Numbered from the stretch's first letter, positions 15,645 through 24,527 are shown. The stretch is DNA of 64,000 bases from Trichomonas vaginalis G3 (GCF_026262505.1 NC_067204.1:20429300-20493299), one strand, 5' to 3'. Translations and numbers: made by a program. Notes: a model not told the origin generated them from the letters alone.

Positions 15645-16381
15645 TTAATATTTTCTAAAAAGTCAACTTCAACAGTCATTCGCACTGGTGCCTTCAGTTC
15701 TACAGGCTCGCCTTGAAAGTCAACAAGTCTGAATTGCATGTCTTTCAAATTATGAGGACTAATGCGAACCCATTTACCTAAATGAGTTACTATGACAGGA
15801 ACGTTTGGAATGAACATTGAATTGACTGCATAACAGAAGGATTTATATTCTACTGAACCTTTACTATTAACTCCTGAAATACCTGTGACATTAGCTATTT
15901 TTGACTCAACGTATAAACAATTACCATAACATACGTATGGAACAGATTTCATCTCAATCGTTTTGTCAACACTTTTCAAAGGAAATGTCATATGGTATGC
16001 ACCCAAAAGAAGTTGTACTCTATGACTCATTCGTGTTATCTTAAACTCCTTCTCATAACTGAACTTCAAAACTCCTGCAATAAGTTTAACATTCATTAAG
16101 TTTTCTTCGTTATCCTTGTTTATTGTAGTATTTATGAGAGCATTTAACACTCCAGCTAATGTTTCCATCTTATATTCTACATTATTGTGAAATCTTATTT
16201 CGTGATTCTTTCCATCTATTTCAAGCTCCATGAAATCTGTTTCATCTGTTATAACGAATGAAGCGATAGTATTGAAGTCAACAACTCTGAAAGCAAGCGC
16301 TTCATTCTGAAGACCTAAGTTTGTTTGTAGCTTTACTGTCCCGTATTCGTTTGGGTCTGTACTTTGCAAATAGAACAACAT
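15605..16381 (-). CDS. Minor capsid/penton-type candidate (258 aa)
   Basis: I choose the ATG at 16,381 (MLFYLQSTDPNEYGTVKLQ), because it is 17 bp from the divergent fibre start. The protein is almost entirely beta-rich. Its C-terminus, with LGKWVRISPHNLKDMQFRL and then VDFQGEPVELKAPVRMTVEV, resembles the end of a conserved Polinton structural protein in which a 'F-x-L-x-D-x-x-G' strand is followed by a hydrophobic strand ending the jelly roll. I therefore propose a penton or minor capsid role, by recollection of the family style and not by a search. It is intact. Confidence 0.5.
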   Translation of the reverse strand: MLFYLQSTDPNEYGTVKLQTNLGLQNEALAFRVVDFNTIASFVITDETDFMELEIDGKNHEIRFHNNVEYKMETLAGVLNALINTTINKDNEENLMNVKLIAGVLKFSYEKEFKITRMSHRVQLLLGAYHMTFPLKSVDKTIEMKSVPYVCYGNCLYVESKIANVTGISGVNSKGSVEYKSFCYAVNSMFIPNVPVIVTHLGKWVRISPHNLKDMQFRLVDFQGEPVELKAPVRMTVEVDFLENIKCNSLQENSELKI

Positions 16382-16398
16382 TTTATTCTCATTAAAAT
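16382..16398. promoter_or_regulatory. 17-bp divergent promoter with TTTATTCTCATTAAAAT
   Basis: This spacer separates the ATGs at 16,381 (minus) and 16,399 (plus). It is nearly the same as the 18-bp box at 10,894-10,911 of element A, and both lie between a structural gene and a fibre gene. Confidence 0.55.
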
Positions 16399-19300
16399 AT
16401 GAGTATTGCTGCATATGCGTATGAAGCTGACAGAGCTAAACGTTTATATTTTGGTCAATACTCTCTCACACTTACTGACAAATATATTGTTATTTCTGAT
16501 GGAAATACCGAGAAATACATAACATGGAAGGACTATGAAAAGTTTGACCCTATTTTAACTCCATGCACTATGCCATTCATTGTAAATGGTGAAGTTGTCA
16601 TGAAGAACGACACAACTGTTTATAGGTCTGTATATGAAGCGTTAGAATATATGTTGAATTATAATCCCGAAAGATTTGACCCAAGCACTACGTCATGTAC
16701 AATGCCTTTTATTAAGGATGGTGAAATCGTAAGAGTTCCGAATTCAACGGTTTACACAGCTGTTCAAAACAGTTTACAAAACATTTTAGCGAATATCTTT
16801 AATTCAGAAACTACAGAAATAAAATTACCATATATAACAGATGCTAAAGAAATTAAATCAAAAACGACAACATTATTTACGTCACTTAATGATTTAATGA
16901 CTTATATCATTAATATTCCTGCACCAACTACAGCATTTGATCCAAACTCGACGGTTTGCAGTGTACCTTTCATTAACGACAGTTCATTAATTGTTTTAAG
17001 GGATTCAACAGTTAATGAATCATTAAAGGCGTCATTAATAAAAATCATTGATTTTAACTCATTCATGAATACATATAATTCATTCATTAATGTTTCATAT
17101 GCTTCTAAAGAAGGTGAGCCAAAAACTATCAATAAAGCGGTGTATGAAATAAAAGCATCAACGACGAAATTGAATTCGTTAACTTTTGACGGTGATAGTT
17201 TCGTTAATGACATAACATCGGGGAAAACAATTTTAACGAAAGAATATTTAAAATCTCATGTTAGTGAGTTCGTTGAAATTGAAAAAGAAGGTGGAATTAA
17301 GTTCGATCCACTGAATTTCATTTTCAGCTTAGCGAATGCGGGTGTTAGTTTCGCTGAATGGACAACTATACAGAGTGAAATAAATGCAATATGGACGTTT
17401 TTGGGGTCAAAAGCGGGAATGGGTGAGCTTGTAAATGCTGCAAGAACATTAGGTGAAACAGGAAATTTTGTAGATGGTTTTAAAAGACTTGTTTCAAATG
17501 TTTTAACAAACACAAAGAAATTATTTAGATATACCATACATAACGGACGGATTTTCGAACGGTAGCAACAAACCTCCGGTTATGGCTGCGTTGATGATGG
17601 TTAGATATATAAAACCACGTAACGACGGGACGAAGAACATGAACAACAGAGCCCAACGGCTCAGAGCCACATAGTGGCGAGGATACTGGTCGGGTTATTC
17701 AAGACATTAAAAACGTGTATCTGAAGTTATTGATTTATTTAGAGGAGTTAATGATTCAATTTCAAAAAACTTCTATAACCCTCGATGAAGAGAATAAATT
17801 AACAGATTATATATTCGTCATTATTGCAGAATTAATGAAGAGAATAAATGAAAAAGAATTGGTGATATCATTAATGTCAGCGATGTAATGATGAAAAGAA
17901 ATTTGACTCATTATTTACAAAACCGAAAACAGAATATAGTCTTTATGACGTAATTACCGAATTAATGAAAAAGATTAATGATAATAAGAGTTCTGGCGGA
18001 AGAGTTGAATTAGAAGTGAATGATGTTAATGAGAAATTAGCCGAAAAGCAGATAAAAACCACGTTCATTATATAACTTCAGACGAACAGATTATAACGGA
18101 CTACCATGGATATTTAACACGAAGTGATGAAGCGAAGACAAAAAATGTTAATGAAAGAAGATATAAATACATTCGTGCTAAAGGTTATGACATAAGCTGT
18201 ACTGTACAGTATGACACAGGTAAAGCACAAGAAACATTTGGTTATAACAATGAAATTTATGCCTCTACTTTCAATGTTAACGGTGTATTAGTTGAACCAA
18301 AATTTACTTTGAGAGTTAAGTCAAAAATAACGTTTGAAGATGCTATTAAAAGTAAAGCTGACAAAGTTGAACTTGAAGCAATGAACAAAGTTTTGAAATC
18401 TCATAAACACAATATCTCCGATATAAATGAACTTCAAGCTACATTAGACAGTAAAGCAGACAAGAACCATACACATAAATCCTTCACTACTGTTAGAGCA
18501 GACGACATAATATTGAACTTTGACCTTGGTTCAAGTGCACCATTAGAAAATCCAAGTACAAGCGTAAAAGATACTCTTAACAGTTTAGATAACAGTTGCA
18601 GGAACATTGAAAGTCATGCCAGAAACTTTGAAGCACATGAACTACCAGCAATGTTAGATAAGAAAGCAGACAAGAACCATACACATAAATCCTTCACAAC
18701 TGTTGCTATAGAAAGTATTGAAGGAACGGTTGAAGAAACTGGTGGGGATGCATTATATTGTAAACCTCCTAACTTTCCACAAGGTTTAACATCGGATGAC
18801 GACATAACGACGATGAGAAACATTAGATGTAAAGATGTTTATGTCATGAAGGATGAACATAATATTAAATTCACTGCTCAAGATTTATATGACAAGAAAG
18901 CAGACAAGAACCATACACATAAATCCTTCACTACTGTTAGAGCAGACGACATAATATTGAACTTTGACCTTGGTTCAAGTGCACCATTAGAAAATCCAAG
19001 TACAAGCGTAAAAGATACTCTTAACAATTTAGATAAGAGTTGCAGGAATACCGAAGATCATGCCAGAAACTTTGAAGCACATGAACTACCAGCAATGTTA
19101 GATAAGAAAGCAGATAAAACTTATGTGGATGCAGAACTAACAAAGAAATTTTCGAAACCAGATACAATGACATTTACAACAGAAATTATAAATGGTGAAC
19201 CAGCAACTCCATTTGAATTTGTTAGAGGTCTTCAACCAGATACTTTTGAATTTTTCTTGGATAATTCTATTGAACTAACATTACATTATAAAAGTGGAAC

Positions 19301-19838
19301 AAATGCAACATTTCATCCGGGAGATACATTCCAAATGGTATTTAATGACATAAGTTCTTTAGAATATGTTTATAGAGTTATGAGCATATATGATTTAATA
19401 TATCCTATAGGAGCTGTTTATACGTCTATGAATCCAATAAATCCAAACACTTTATTTGGTGGTAGATGGTATGAAATAGTTGACAGTTTTCCATTCTACA
19501 CTAATACGCAGTCAATGAAGATGGGAGGTTCAAAGAAAATAGGTATTGAAAACCTTCCTTCACATATGCATAGGTTCAGTGGAAGAACATCTGTGGAAGG
19601 AAACCATTCACATTCAATAACAAAAAGAGGTTATACAAATCTTGCAGCGGGTTCGGATAGACAGGGAATGCATAGATATGATATCACAACTGACCCCAAA
19701 GATGTTAGCACAGGTATTTTCTGTGGAACTGCAGGAAATCATACACATGTTGTAGCTGGTATTACAGACCCAGCAGGTAATGGAAAAGATTATATGCCTC
19801 CTTATATAACAATGCACGCTTGGATACGAGTTGGTTAA
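16399..19838 (+). pseudogene. Giant fibre gene with two shaft repeat types and tail-collar-like head, frameshifted
   Basis: The first frame (16,399-17,565, 388 codons) has about four 40-residue repeats of the form FDP..T.C.MPFI.DGE with STV and a hydrophobic helix. A second intact stretch (18,309-19,838, plus in-frame sequence back to about 18,050) has KADKNHTHKSFTTV repeats. It ends in a collar-type head: IYPIGAVYTSMNPINPNTLF, FGGRWYEIVDSFPFY, GGSKKIGIENLPSHMH, GNHTHVVAGI and DYMPPYITMHAWIRV. Between them (17,566-18,300) repeat-like coding continues in other frames, so at least three single-base shifts are implied. Intact, it would exceed 1,100 residues. The likely role is a trimeric receptor-binding or surface fibre of a virion. 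Confidence 0.7.
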
Positions 19839-19857
19839 AATCTTTAACTTTACATAA

Positions 19858-20943
19858 ATGAGTTTGAAAGAAGTATTCGAACAACATCCATGGAGGTCAT
19901 TTAAGAAGTTCAATGAAGCTGCAAAGAGTTCGGGATTTACTAACAGAGCTGAAGTGAAAAGGTTCTTTGACAAAAATGTTGTACATCAAACAAAAATAAA
20001 TCCTTACGACTACTTTTTACCAATTTACTCCAACACTCCTGACGCATACCAATTTGACACTCTCATTCAAAGCAGAAAATGTGGTCATAACCCATTCCTC
20101 ATCTTCATAAATGTTAACACTCGTAAAGCATATGCGTATATAATGAGAAATAAAGGAACTCATGAAGTGTTAAGAGTTTTACAAAAGTTTGTAGCAGAAC
20201 ATAGCCCAAGTATTTTAACATCAGACCAAGACAGTGCATACCTCAGCAATGAAATCACAGATTTTCTCATTAAGCATAACATAACTCACTACACTACTGA
20301 AGACCATAACCATAACATACTCGGTATCATTAACCGCTTCATAAGGACTCTCAGAGATTTAAATCAAGAGCGAGACTTTACCGAAGAAACAATGAAACAT
20401 TTTCTCGAAGTATATAATTCCTCAACACATTCTACAACAGGACATACACCAAATTCAATGACACAACAACAAGAAGAAAAGTATATACAAAAGAAACGAA
20501 GCCAAACACAAAATATCAGAAATTCAACACAATTTACTCTCATTCCTGGTACAAAAGTTCGTGTAGTTCTTGACGACAAACCATTGACAAAGAAACGTTT
20601 AAGGTTAAGTCGAAATTATTATATCGTAGACTCTACGCAAGGTAATGGATATCTTATAAAAGCTGCTGACGACTCCATAGCATTTTACCCTCGACATAAA
20701 TTAGTCGAAAGTAGTAATGGCAAACTTGCTGAAACCATTGACGAAGCAAAGCGAGGAGTGGTTATTGAAATACTTGACTATAACACAAACGATGACACTT
20801 ATAAAGTAAGATATGAAGGAGGCGTTGAAGATGTTATACCATCTAAGAACTTGAGAGAATCTAAACCAACTCATCTGGGACCATTAGAGCGGGAGTACTG
20901 GAAAGACAAAAATATGCCAGAAAGAATAAGAAAATTCTTCTAA
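19858..20943 (+). CDS. INT: Maverick integrase with Tudor/chromo-like tail (361 aa)
   Basis: The RNase-H-fold integrase core has D67 (AYQFDTLI), D123 (ILTSDQDSAY) and, 36 residues later, N159 (ILGIINRFIR) where the third acidic residue is expected. An N-terminal helical zone (residues 10-50) and a C-terminal basic SH3-like region (FTLIPGTKVRVVLDD) are present. The last 90 residues hold GVVIEILDYNTNDDTYKVRY, a Tudor/chromo-like barrel that could read chromatin marks to guide insertion. Integrase joins element ends to target DNA with a 6-bp stagger, matching the TACGTA duplication. The frame is intact. The Asn in the third catalytic position is odd and may mean an inactive enzyme. Confidence 0.8.
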   Translation: MSLKEVFEQHPWRSFKKFNEAAKSSGFTNRAEVKRFFDKNVVHQTKINPYDYFLPIYSNTPDAYQFDTLIQSRKCGHNPFLIFINVNTRKAYAYIMRNKGTHEVLRVLQKFVAEHSPSILTSDQDSAYLSNEITDFLIKHNITHYTTEDHNHNILGIINRFIRTLRDLNQERDFTEETMKHFLEVYNSSTHSTTGHTPNSMTQQQEEKYIQKKRSQTQNIRNSTQFTLIPGTKVRVVLDDKPLTKKRLRLSRNYYIVDSTQGNGYLIKAADDSIAFYPRHKLVESSNGKLAETIDEAKRGVVIEILDYNTNDDTYKVRYEGGVEDVIPSKNLRESKPTHLGPLEREYWKDKNMPERIRKFF

Positions 20944-20983
20944 ACTTTTTCGTTGGATGTAAATCAGACAAAAATATAATTTA

Positions 20984-21019
20984 GGTGAAGAGGTGAGATG
21001 TCACCTGTTTTCTCACCTC
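20984..21019 (+). repeat. 36-bp repeat bounding the KilA-N block, left copy
   Basis: The sequence GGTGAAGAGGTGAGATGTCA followed by CCTGTTTTCTCACCTC is repeated, inverted and with two mismatches, at 23,517-23,552. Each copy is itself partly self-complementary (AGGTGA...TCACCT). A related AGGTGAGTATACC motif lies in the terminal repeats. Possible roles are a 3'-end signal or a protein-binding operator. Confidence 0.6.
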
Positions 21020-21103
21020 TTTTTTCACCTCTTGAATTTTCGTGAATTTTCACAAAAGACCAAAAAAATAAAGTTAGTTTTATTTTTATTTATTTTTTTA
21101 TTT

Positions 21104-21118
21104 TGTATGTAAGAACAG
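21104..21118 (+). promoter_or_regulatory. KilA-N leader element, copy 2
   Basis: TGTATGTAAGAACAG lies 2 bp before the ATG at 21,121, after a T-rich tract that begins ATAAAGTTAGTTTTATTTTT. About 60 bp of leader are shared with the second KilA-N gene. The start at 21,121 is preferred because the motif sits immediately upstream of it. Confidence 0.6.
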
Positions 21119-21120
21119 AA

Positions 21121-21786
21121 ATGTCAGTCGAAGCAAAAACATTCACGAACAAATCTAATGGTGAAACATTCACAAAAGGCACTTATAACGGTATTGAAGT
21201 CTTACGTAGAGACAAGGATGGTTACATTAATGCAACAAAGATGGCAAGAGAAGCAGGAAAGTTAAACCATTTAAACAGATTTCTCAATAGTACTAAAATG
21301 CAGGAAATTCTTGAGTTTTGGATGAACGAATACGGTGGAGCCAAAAGTGGCTCGACCTCAAAACAAGCATTTTATGAGCTTACAAAGGGTGTCATGAATG
21401 AATTCAAAGGTATTTACATACATCCTAACCTCGTTCATTTTGTTGCTGAATGGTGCTCTGTAAAGTATGCATTTTATGTCAAAGATATTATGGACTCCAT
21501 AGACAAGAAAGTTCATGAGAAATTAGATGAAGAAGAACTTGAAGATACAGTAGAGAATGCTAAACCTTTGTTCGAAGAAGAAGTTGGAAAAATGTGTGAA
21601 AAACAATTAGAACATGAACGTGAGATATATTATGGTTATAGAGATTCTCCATACGAACTAGACCAATGGGAACAAGAAGATTTAAAGAGAGAATTTAGAG
21701 AATATGAACTCGCTAAGATAGCATTTGAAGCTGCAGAAAAGAAGTTAAAAGTTTGGGGTCGTTTTGTACAAAAATATTGTGAGTAA
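21121..21786 (+). CDS. KilA-N domain protein 1 (221 aa)
   Basis: Residues about 10-110 form a KilA-N domain: KSNGETFTKGTYNGIEVLRR, then DGYINATKMAREAGK, a helix with LNRFLNSTKMQEILEFW, and GIYIHPNLVHFVAEWCSVKY. The pattern D-G-Y-I-N-A-T-K-M and the Y-I-H-P...A-x-W block are classic. The remainder is a charged coiled-coil-like tail. KilA-N domains bind DNA in phages and large eukaryotic DNA viruses and usually act in regulation or replication. The gene is intact and shares a long leader with the second KilA-N gene. Confidence 0.8.
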   Translation: MSVEAKTFTNKSNGETFTKGTYNGIEVLRRDKDGYINATKMAREAGKLNHLNRFLNSTKMQEILEFWMNEYGGAKSGSTSKQAFYELTKGVMNEFKGIYIHPNLVHFVAEWCSVKYAFYVKDIMDSIDKKVHEKLDEEELEDTVENAKPLFEEEVGKMCEKQLEHEREIYYGYRDSPYELDQWEQEDLKREFREYELAKIAFEAAEKKLKVWGRFVQKYCE

Positions 21787-21900
21787 ATGAACCATTTATT
21801 TTTGGTCAAAGCTTCCACGAGAGAAAAGATTCCTCATTCGCTAAGGATTCCAAAAATGAAAAAATCATTGATTTCGGCTGAGAAAAAACAGCAAAACCCT

Positions 21901-21976
21901 TCTTCCACGGGAACAAAGAAATAAAGAAGAAATAAAGAAGAAATAAAGTAAATTTTTTATTTATTCCCGTGGAAGA
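21901..21976. repeat. Perfect 13-bp inverted repeat around an AT-rich tandem
   Basis: TCTTCCACGGGAA at 21,901-21,913 and its exact complement at 21,964-21,976 enclose 50 bp that include a triplicated AAATAAAGAAG unit. The stem could form in DNA or RNA. It lies 3' of KilA-N 1 and next to the tRNA-like sequence. Confidence 0.6.
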
Positions 21977-22040
21977 TAGAGCACTTTTATGACACTTTTT
22001 ATTCACGACAAACAAGACAAACAAAGAAAATAAGAAAATA

Positions 22041-22117
22041 CGGCGCTGTCGCGGTTCGAACCACAGACCCTGACCCCTCCATAACACCACCTTAGACCAC
22101 TGTGCTACGTAGCCTGT
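22041..22117 (-). tRNA. Degenerate tRNA-like sequence
   Basis: On the minus strand an A-box-like TAGCACAGTGG is followed at normal distance by a B-box-like GGTTCGAACC and then CAGCGCC. The T arm has only a six-base loop if GTGG pairs with CCGC, and the two acceptor halves (GGCTACG and CAGCGCC) pair poorly. It therefore looks like a tRNA relic, or a tRNA-like structure captured by the element, not a working tRNA. I could not assign an anticodon with confidence. Confidence 0.35.
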
Positions 22118-22155
22118 CGACATAAGATTTTATAAATTGCATATTTGACGTAAAT

Positions 22156-22530
22156 TTATTTCCATCTGGCTTCCCACTGCATAAGATATTCATACGTGTT
22201 TGTAAGACATTCATTAAACTTCTTTTCTATTGCATCTAATCTTGCGTTATTTTTTTCAATAACTTGTCTGTATTCTTCATCATCTCCAGCAGTGTTTGGG
22301 TCTTCACGTTTAAAATATTCATTGTTAACCAATTTTTTATCTACAAATTTTATTAGTGTTTGATTCACTTCGTTATGATAACGGTCATATTCTTTCAATA
22401 CGTAAGTGAAGACAAAATGCGTCGTACCTTCAATCTTAAAGCTTAAAGAACTTTCAACACAGTTTTGAGGGTCTGTCAGTGCGTCAATGAGATAGTATTC
22501 GAAGTCAGTCAATAATCTTTTTAAAGTCAT
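22156..22530 (-). CDS. Hypothetical protein (124 aa)
   Basis: The ATG at 22,530 follows TTTTATCCTGTATGAA. The product reads MTLKRLLTDFEYYLIDALTD, then a beta pair (SSLSFKIEGTTHFVFTYVLK) and a long C-terminal helix with EEYRQVIEKNNARLDAIEKK ending YLMQWEARW. A helical dimerisation tail is plausible. No family is recognised. It lies between the two KilA-N genes and is divergent from the second, so it may belong to the same regulatory block. Confidence 0.5.
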   Translation of the reverse strand: MTLKRLLTDFEYYLIDALTDPQNCVESSLSFKIEGTTHFVFTYVLKEYDRYHNEVNQTLIKFVDKKLVNNEYFKREDPNTAGDDEEYRQVIEKNNARLDAIEKKFNECLTNTYEYLMQWEARWK

Positions 22531-22620
22531 TTCATACAGGATAAAATTTAATGTTGTGAAGAAATAGTGTTTATCTCAGAAAAAATAAAGTTAGTTTTTA
22601 TTTTATTTATTTTTTTATCC

Positions 22621-22635
22621 TGTATGTAAGAACAG
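22621..22635 (+). promoter_or_regulatory. KilA-N leader element, copy 3
   Basis: TGTATGTAAGAACAG ends 2 bp before the ATG at 22,638. The T-rich sequence upstream starts AATAAAGTTAGTTTTTATTTT-like, as at 21,070. Conservation extends for about 60 bp. Confidence 0.6.
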
Positions 22636-22637
22636 TA

Positions 22638-23464
22638 ATGTCAACATTAGAGAACACAACAACTGCTATCGTTCATGAAGCCATAAATGAAGAATACGAA
22701 TACATACAATATAACAAACAATTGAGACTCATTCGTTCAGTCAAAGATGATATGTATCAAATGCAAAGTATAATGAACGCTCTTCGTTCTACAAAGCAAG
22801 CATATCATTGGTTTGAAAACCAACAGGCAAAAGAACTTTTAGAAGAATTTCCTCATATGATTGCTTCCCTCGGAAAACCGAGGGAAGAGATTCCGTACGA
22901 AAATCGCAAGAATTTGGCACCTGGTTTGAAAGGTTATTATGTTCATAGACTTTTAGTAAATGCTGTAGCAATGTGGGCTTCACCTCGTTATGCTTGTTAT
23001 ATTTTCATGATGTTAGATGAACTATATAAAGCAGAACGTGGAGAGATGGAAAAGAAACTTCAAGCAAAAGATGAAGTCATTGAATCCAAAGACAAAAGCA
23101 TACAGAAAAGAATACCACGTTCAGTACCAAAAGGAAAGGAAAAGAGTTATAAGTATATGATTTATACTGAAGAGTTGGAGAAAGAAGAAGATAGAGATAT
23201 GGTTATGTTGCATTTAGTCAGAAGAAACAACAAAAGCTTTTACGACCTTGCTAAAATATATAAATCTGACAGAAACTGGTTCTATCGTGAAAACTTACCG
23301 ATTTCAATGACACGAATGAGCAAATAAAAGAAATTGTCAAAAATACTCTTCCTCAAACACACTATGACATCAAAGGTTGCACAATACTTACCTTCAAAGA
23401 AGACTTAACATTACTGAAGGAAAAAATAACAGAATATTTCGATAACTTCAAAGAGGAAGAATGA
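22638..23464 (+). pseudogene. KilA-N domain protein 2, frameshifted near 3' end
   Basis: The frame from ATG 22,638 has a divergent KilA-N-like core (QYNKQLRLIRSVKDDMYQ, AYHWFENQQAKELLEEF, then GYYVHRLLVNAVAMWASPRY with ACYIFMMLDELYK). A Lys/Glu-rich linker and a second small domain follow (EKSYKYMIYTEELEKEED, MVMLHLVRRNNKSFYDLAKI). It stops at 23,327, but another frame continues with IKEIVKNTLPQTHYDIKG and FKEDLTLLKEKITEYF to TGA 23,464. One base is probably missing near 23,305. The family role is as for KilA-N 1. Confidence 0.65.
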
Positions 23465-23516
23465 AGTCACGACAACATTAACGAAGAAGTCACGACAACA
23501 TTAACGAAGAGAGAAT
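23465..23516 (+). repeat. Short tandem repeat GAAGTCACGACAACATTAAC
   Basis: Two copies of a 23-bp unit (GAAGTCACGACAACATTAAC plus GAA) lie between KilA-N 2 and the 36-bp boundary repeat. A closely related 25-bp unit is repeated at 35,420-35,520 outside element B. Confidence 0.5.
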
Positions 23517-23552
23517 GAGGTGAAAAAACAGGTGATATCTCACCTCTTCACC
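23517..23552 (-). repeat. 36-bp repeat bounding the KilA-N block, right copy
   Basis: This is the inverted partner of 20,984-21,019, with two mismatches. The two copies enclose the KilA-N/hypothetical block of 2.5 kb and nothing else. Confidence 0.6.
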
Positions 23553-23566
23553 AAAAATATTTTTGG

Positions 23567-24040
23567 TTAAATAGCTTCAGGGTCAATTTCTTCAACCATT
23601 TCACTTCCTTCGTCAATGTCAATTGAAGCTTCTTCAACCTTTGGTAAGAACTTTTGTATAACATCTTTGTTCGTTATTGTCTTCAGAGATGAAGGATAAT
23701 ATTTCACATTTGTTTCACCCTTCTTATATTCTTTCTGTTCGGAAAGATTCATAGCAATACTGAAGAAGTCAATGTTGGAGTTCTTTATGACAGTATAATG
23801 AGTATCTTTGACATTCACGAAGAAACCCTTTTGTTTCAAAACTACTGCTAACTCTTGTGAAGTATAACGTTTGCGGTCAATGACGATAGCTAATGGTCTG
23901 ACATACTGACCAAACTTAGATTCTTTCACAAACTTCTTGTTAAAGATAACATTAACGTTTGAAGCATTATTGAACTCATTCTTGATGGCAGTAGCGAGAG
24001 CATTGTATGAAAAGAACTTGCAATCTTGCATGTGTTTCAT
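23567..24040 (-). CDS. Hypothetical protein (157 aa)
   Basis: The ATG at 24,040 gives MKHMQDCKFFSYNALATAIK, then NVNVIFNKKFVKESKFGQYV, RPLAIVIDRKRYTSQELAVV and KGFFVNVKDTHYTVIKNSN, ending in an acidic tail (EEASIDIDEGSEMVEEID). The alternating strands and helices suggest a compact alpha/beta domain of about 110 residues. I do not recognise it. It is intact and sits between the regulatory block and the replication genes. Confidence 0.5.
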   Translation of the reverse strand: MKHMQDCKFFSYNALATAIKNEFNNASNVNVIFNKKFVKESKFGQYVRPLAIVIDRKRYTSQELAVVLKQKGFFVNVKDTHYTVIKNSNIDFFSIAMNLSEQKEYKKGETNVKYYPSSLKTITNKDVIQKFLPKVEEASIDIDEGSEMVEEIDPEAI

Positions 24041-24128
24041 TAAAATAAAATATTAAATTATTTTGAAAAATAACTTAAAAAAATCTAATCTAATTTTTTC
24101 AAAAAATATTTTTTATCCGATAGAAAAG

Positions 24129-24464
24129 ATGACAGAAAAATTAACTTTTTACATAGCGCCAGACCCTTCTTGCCCACATCCTTTTAAGCCACAATATATA
24201 GACATAGAACTAAATAGAGAAAGCGAAATTCTACAAATAGAAGAAAGCGAAATTCTACAAACAGAAGAAACATATAGAGACCTAGATAACGAAAATGGAT
24301 ATGCGCTATTCTGGTTAGATTGTCCTTATAAAATGTATGAAAAAAAGGCTTTATATGAAGAATATAGAAAATATTGTCATGAAAACGATATAAGACCAAG
24401 CTCTAGAGAAAAATTCTATGCTGGTATAAAACATCTTTTCGAAGTTCGGAAATGGCAAATATAG
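24129..24464 (+). CDS. Small protein with primase/helicase-tail-like winged helix (111 aa)
   Basis: I choose the ATG at 24,129 because TTTTTTATCCGATAGAAAAG precedes it. The N-terminal half is acidic and contains a 24-bp tandem duplication (ESEILQIEE / ESEILQTEE). The last 40 residues, KALYEEYRKYCHENDIRPSS followed by REKFYAGIKHLFEVRKW, match the pattern of the C-terminal DNA-binding domain of P4/D5-type primase-helicases (Y-x-x-Y-x-x-W/Y-C ... S-x-x-x-F-x-x-x-L). It stands alone here, immediately upstream of the polymerase, so an origin-binding or replication accessory role is a reasonable inference. Confidence 0.5.
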   Translation: MTEKLTFYIAPDPSCPHPFKPQYIDIELNRESEILQIEESEILQTEETYRDLDNENGYALFWLDCPYKMYEKKALYEEYRKYCHENDIRPSSREKFYAGIKHLFEVRKWQI

Positions 24465-24527
24465 AAAGAAATAATTTTTCTAAGTTTATTTTTTCAAAAA
24501 ATATTTTTTTTTTATTTCCTACTAAAG

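Noticed and set aside
16399-19838. Programmed frameshifting to explain broken genes
   Set aside because: Shifts occur in many genes, in both directions and at ordinary A runs, without slippery-site-plus-stem arrangements. Decay or sequence error is simpler.
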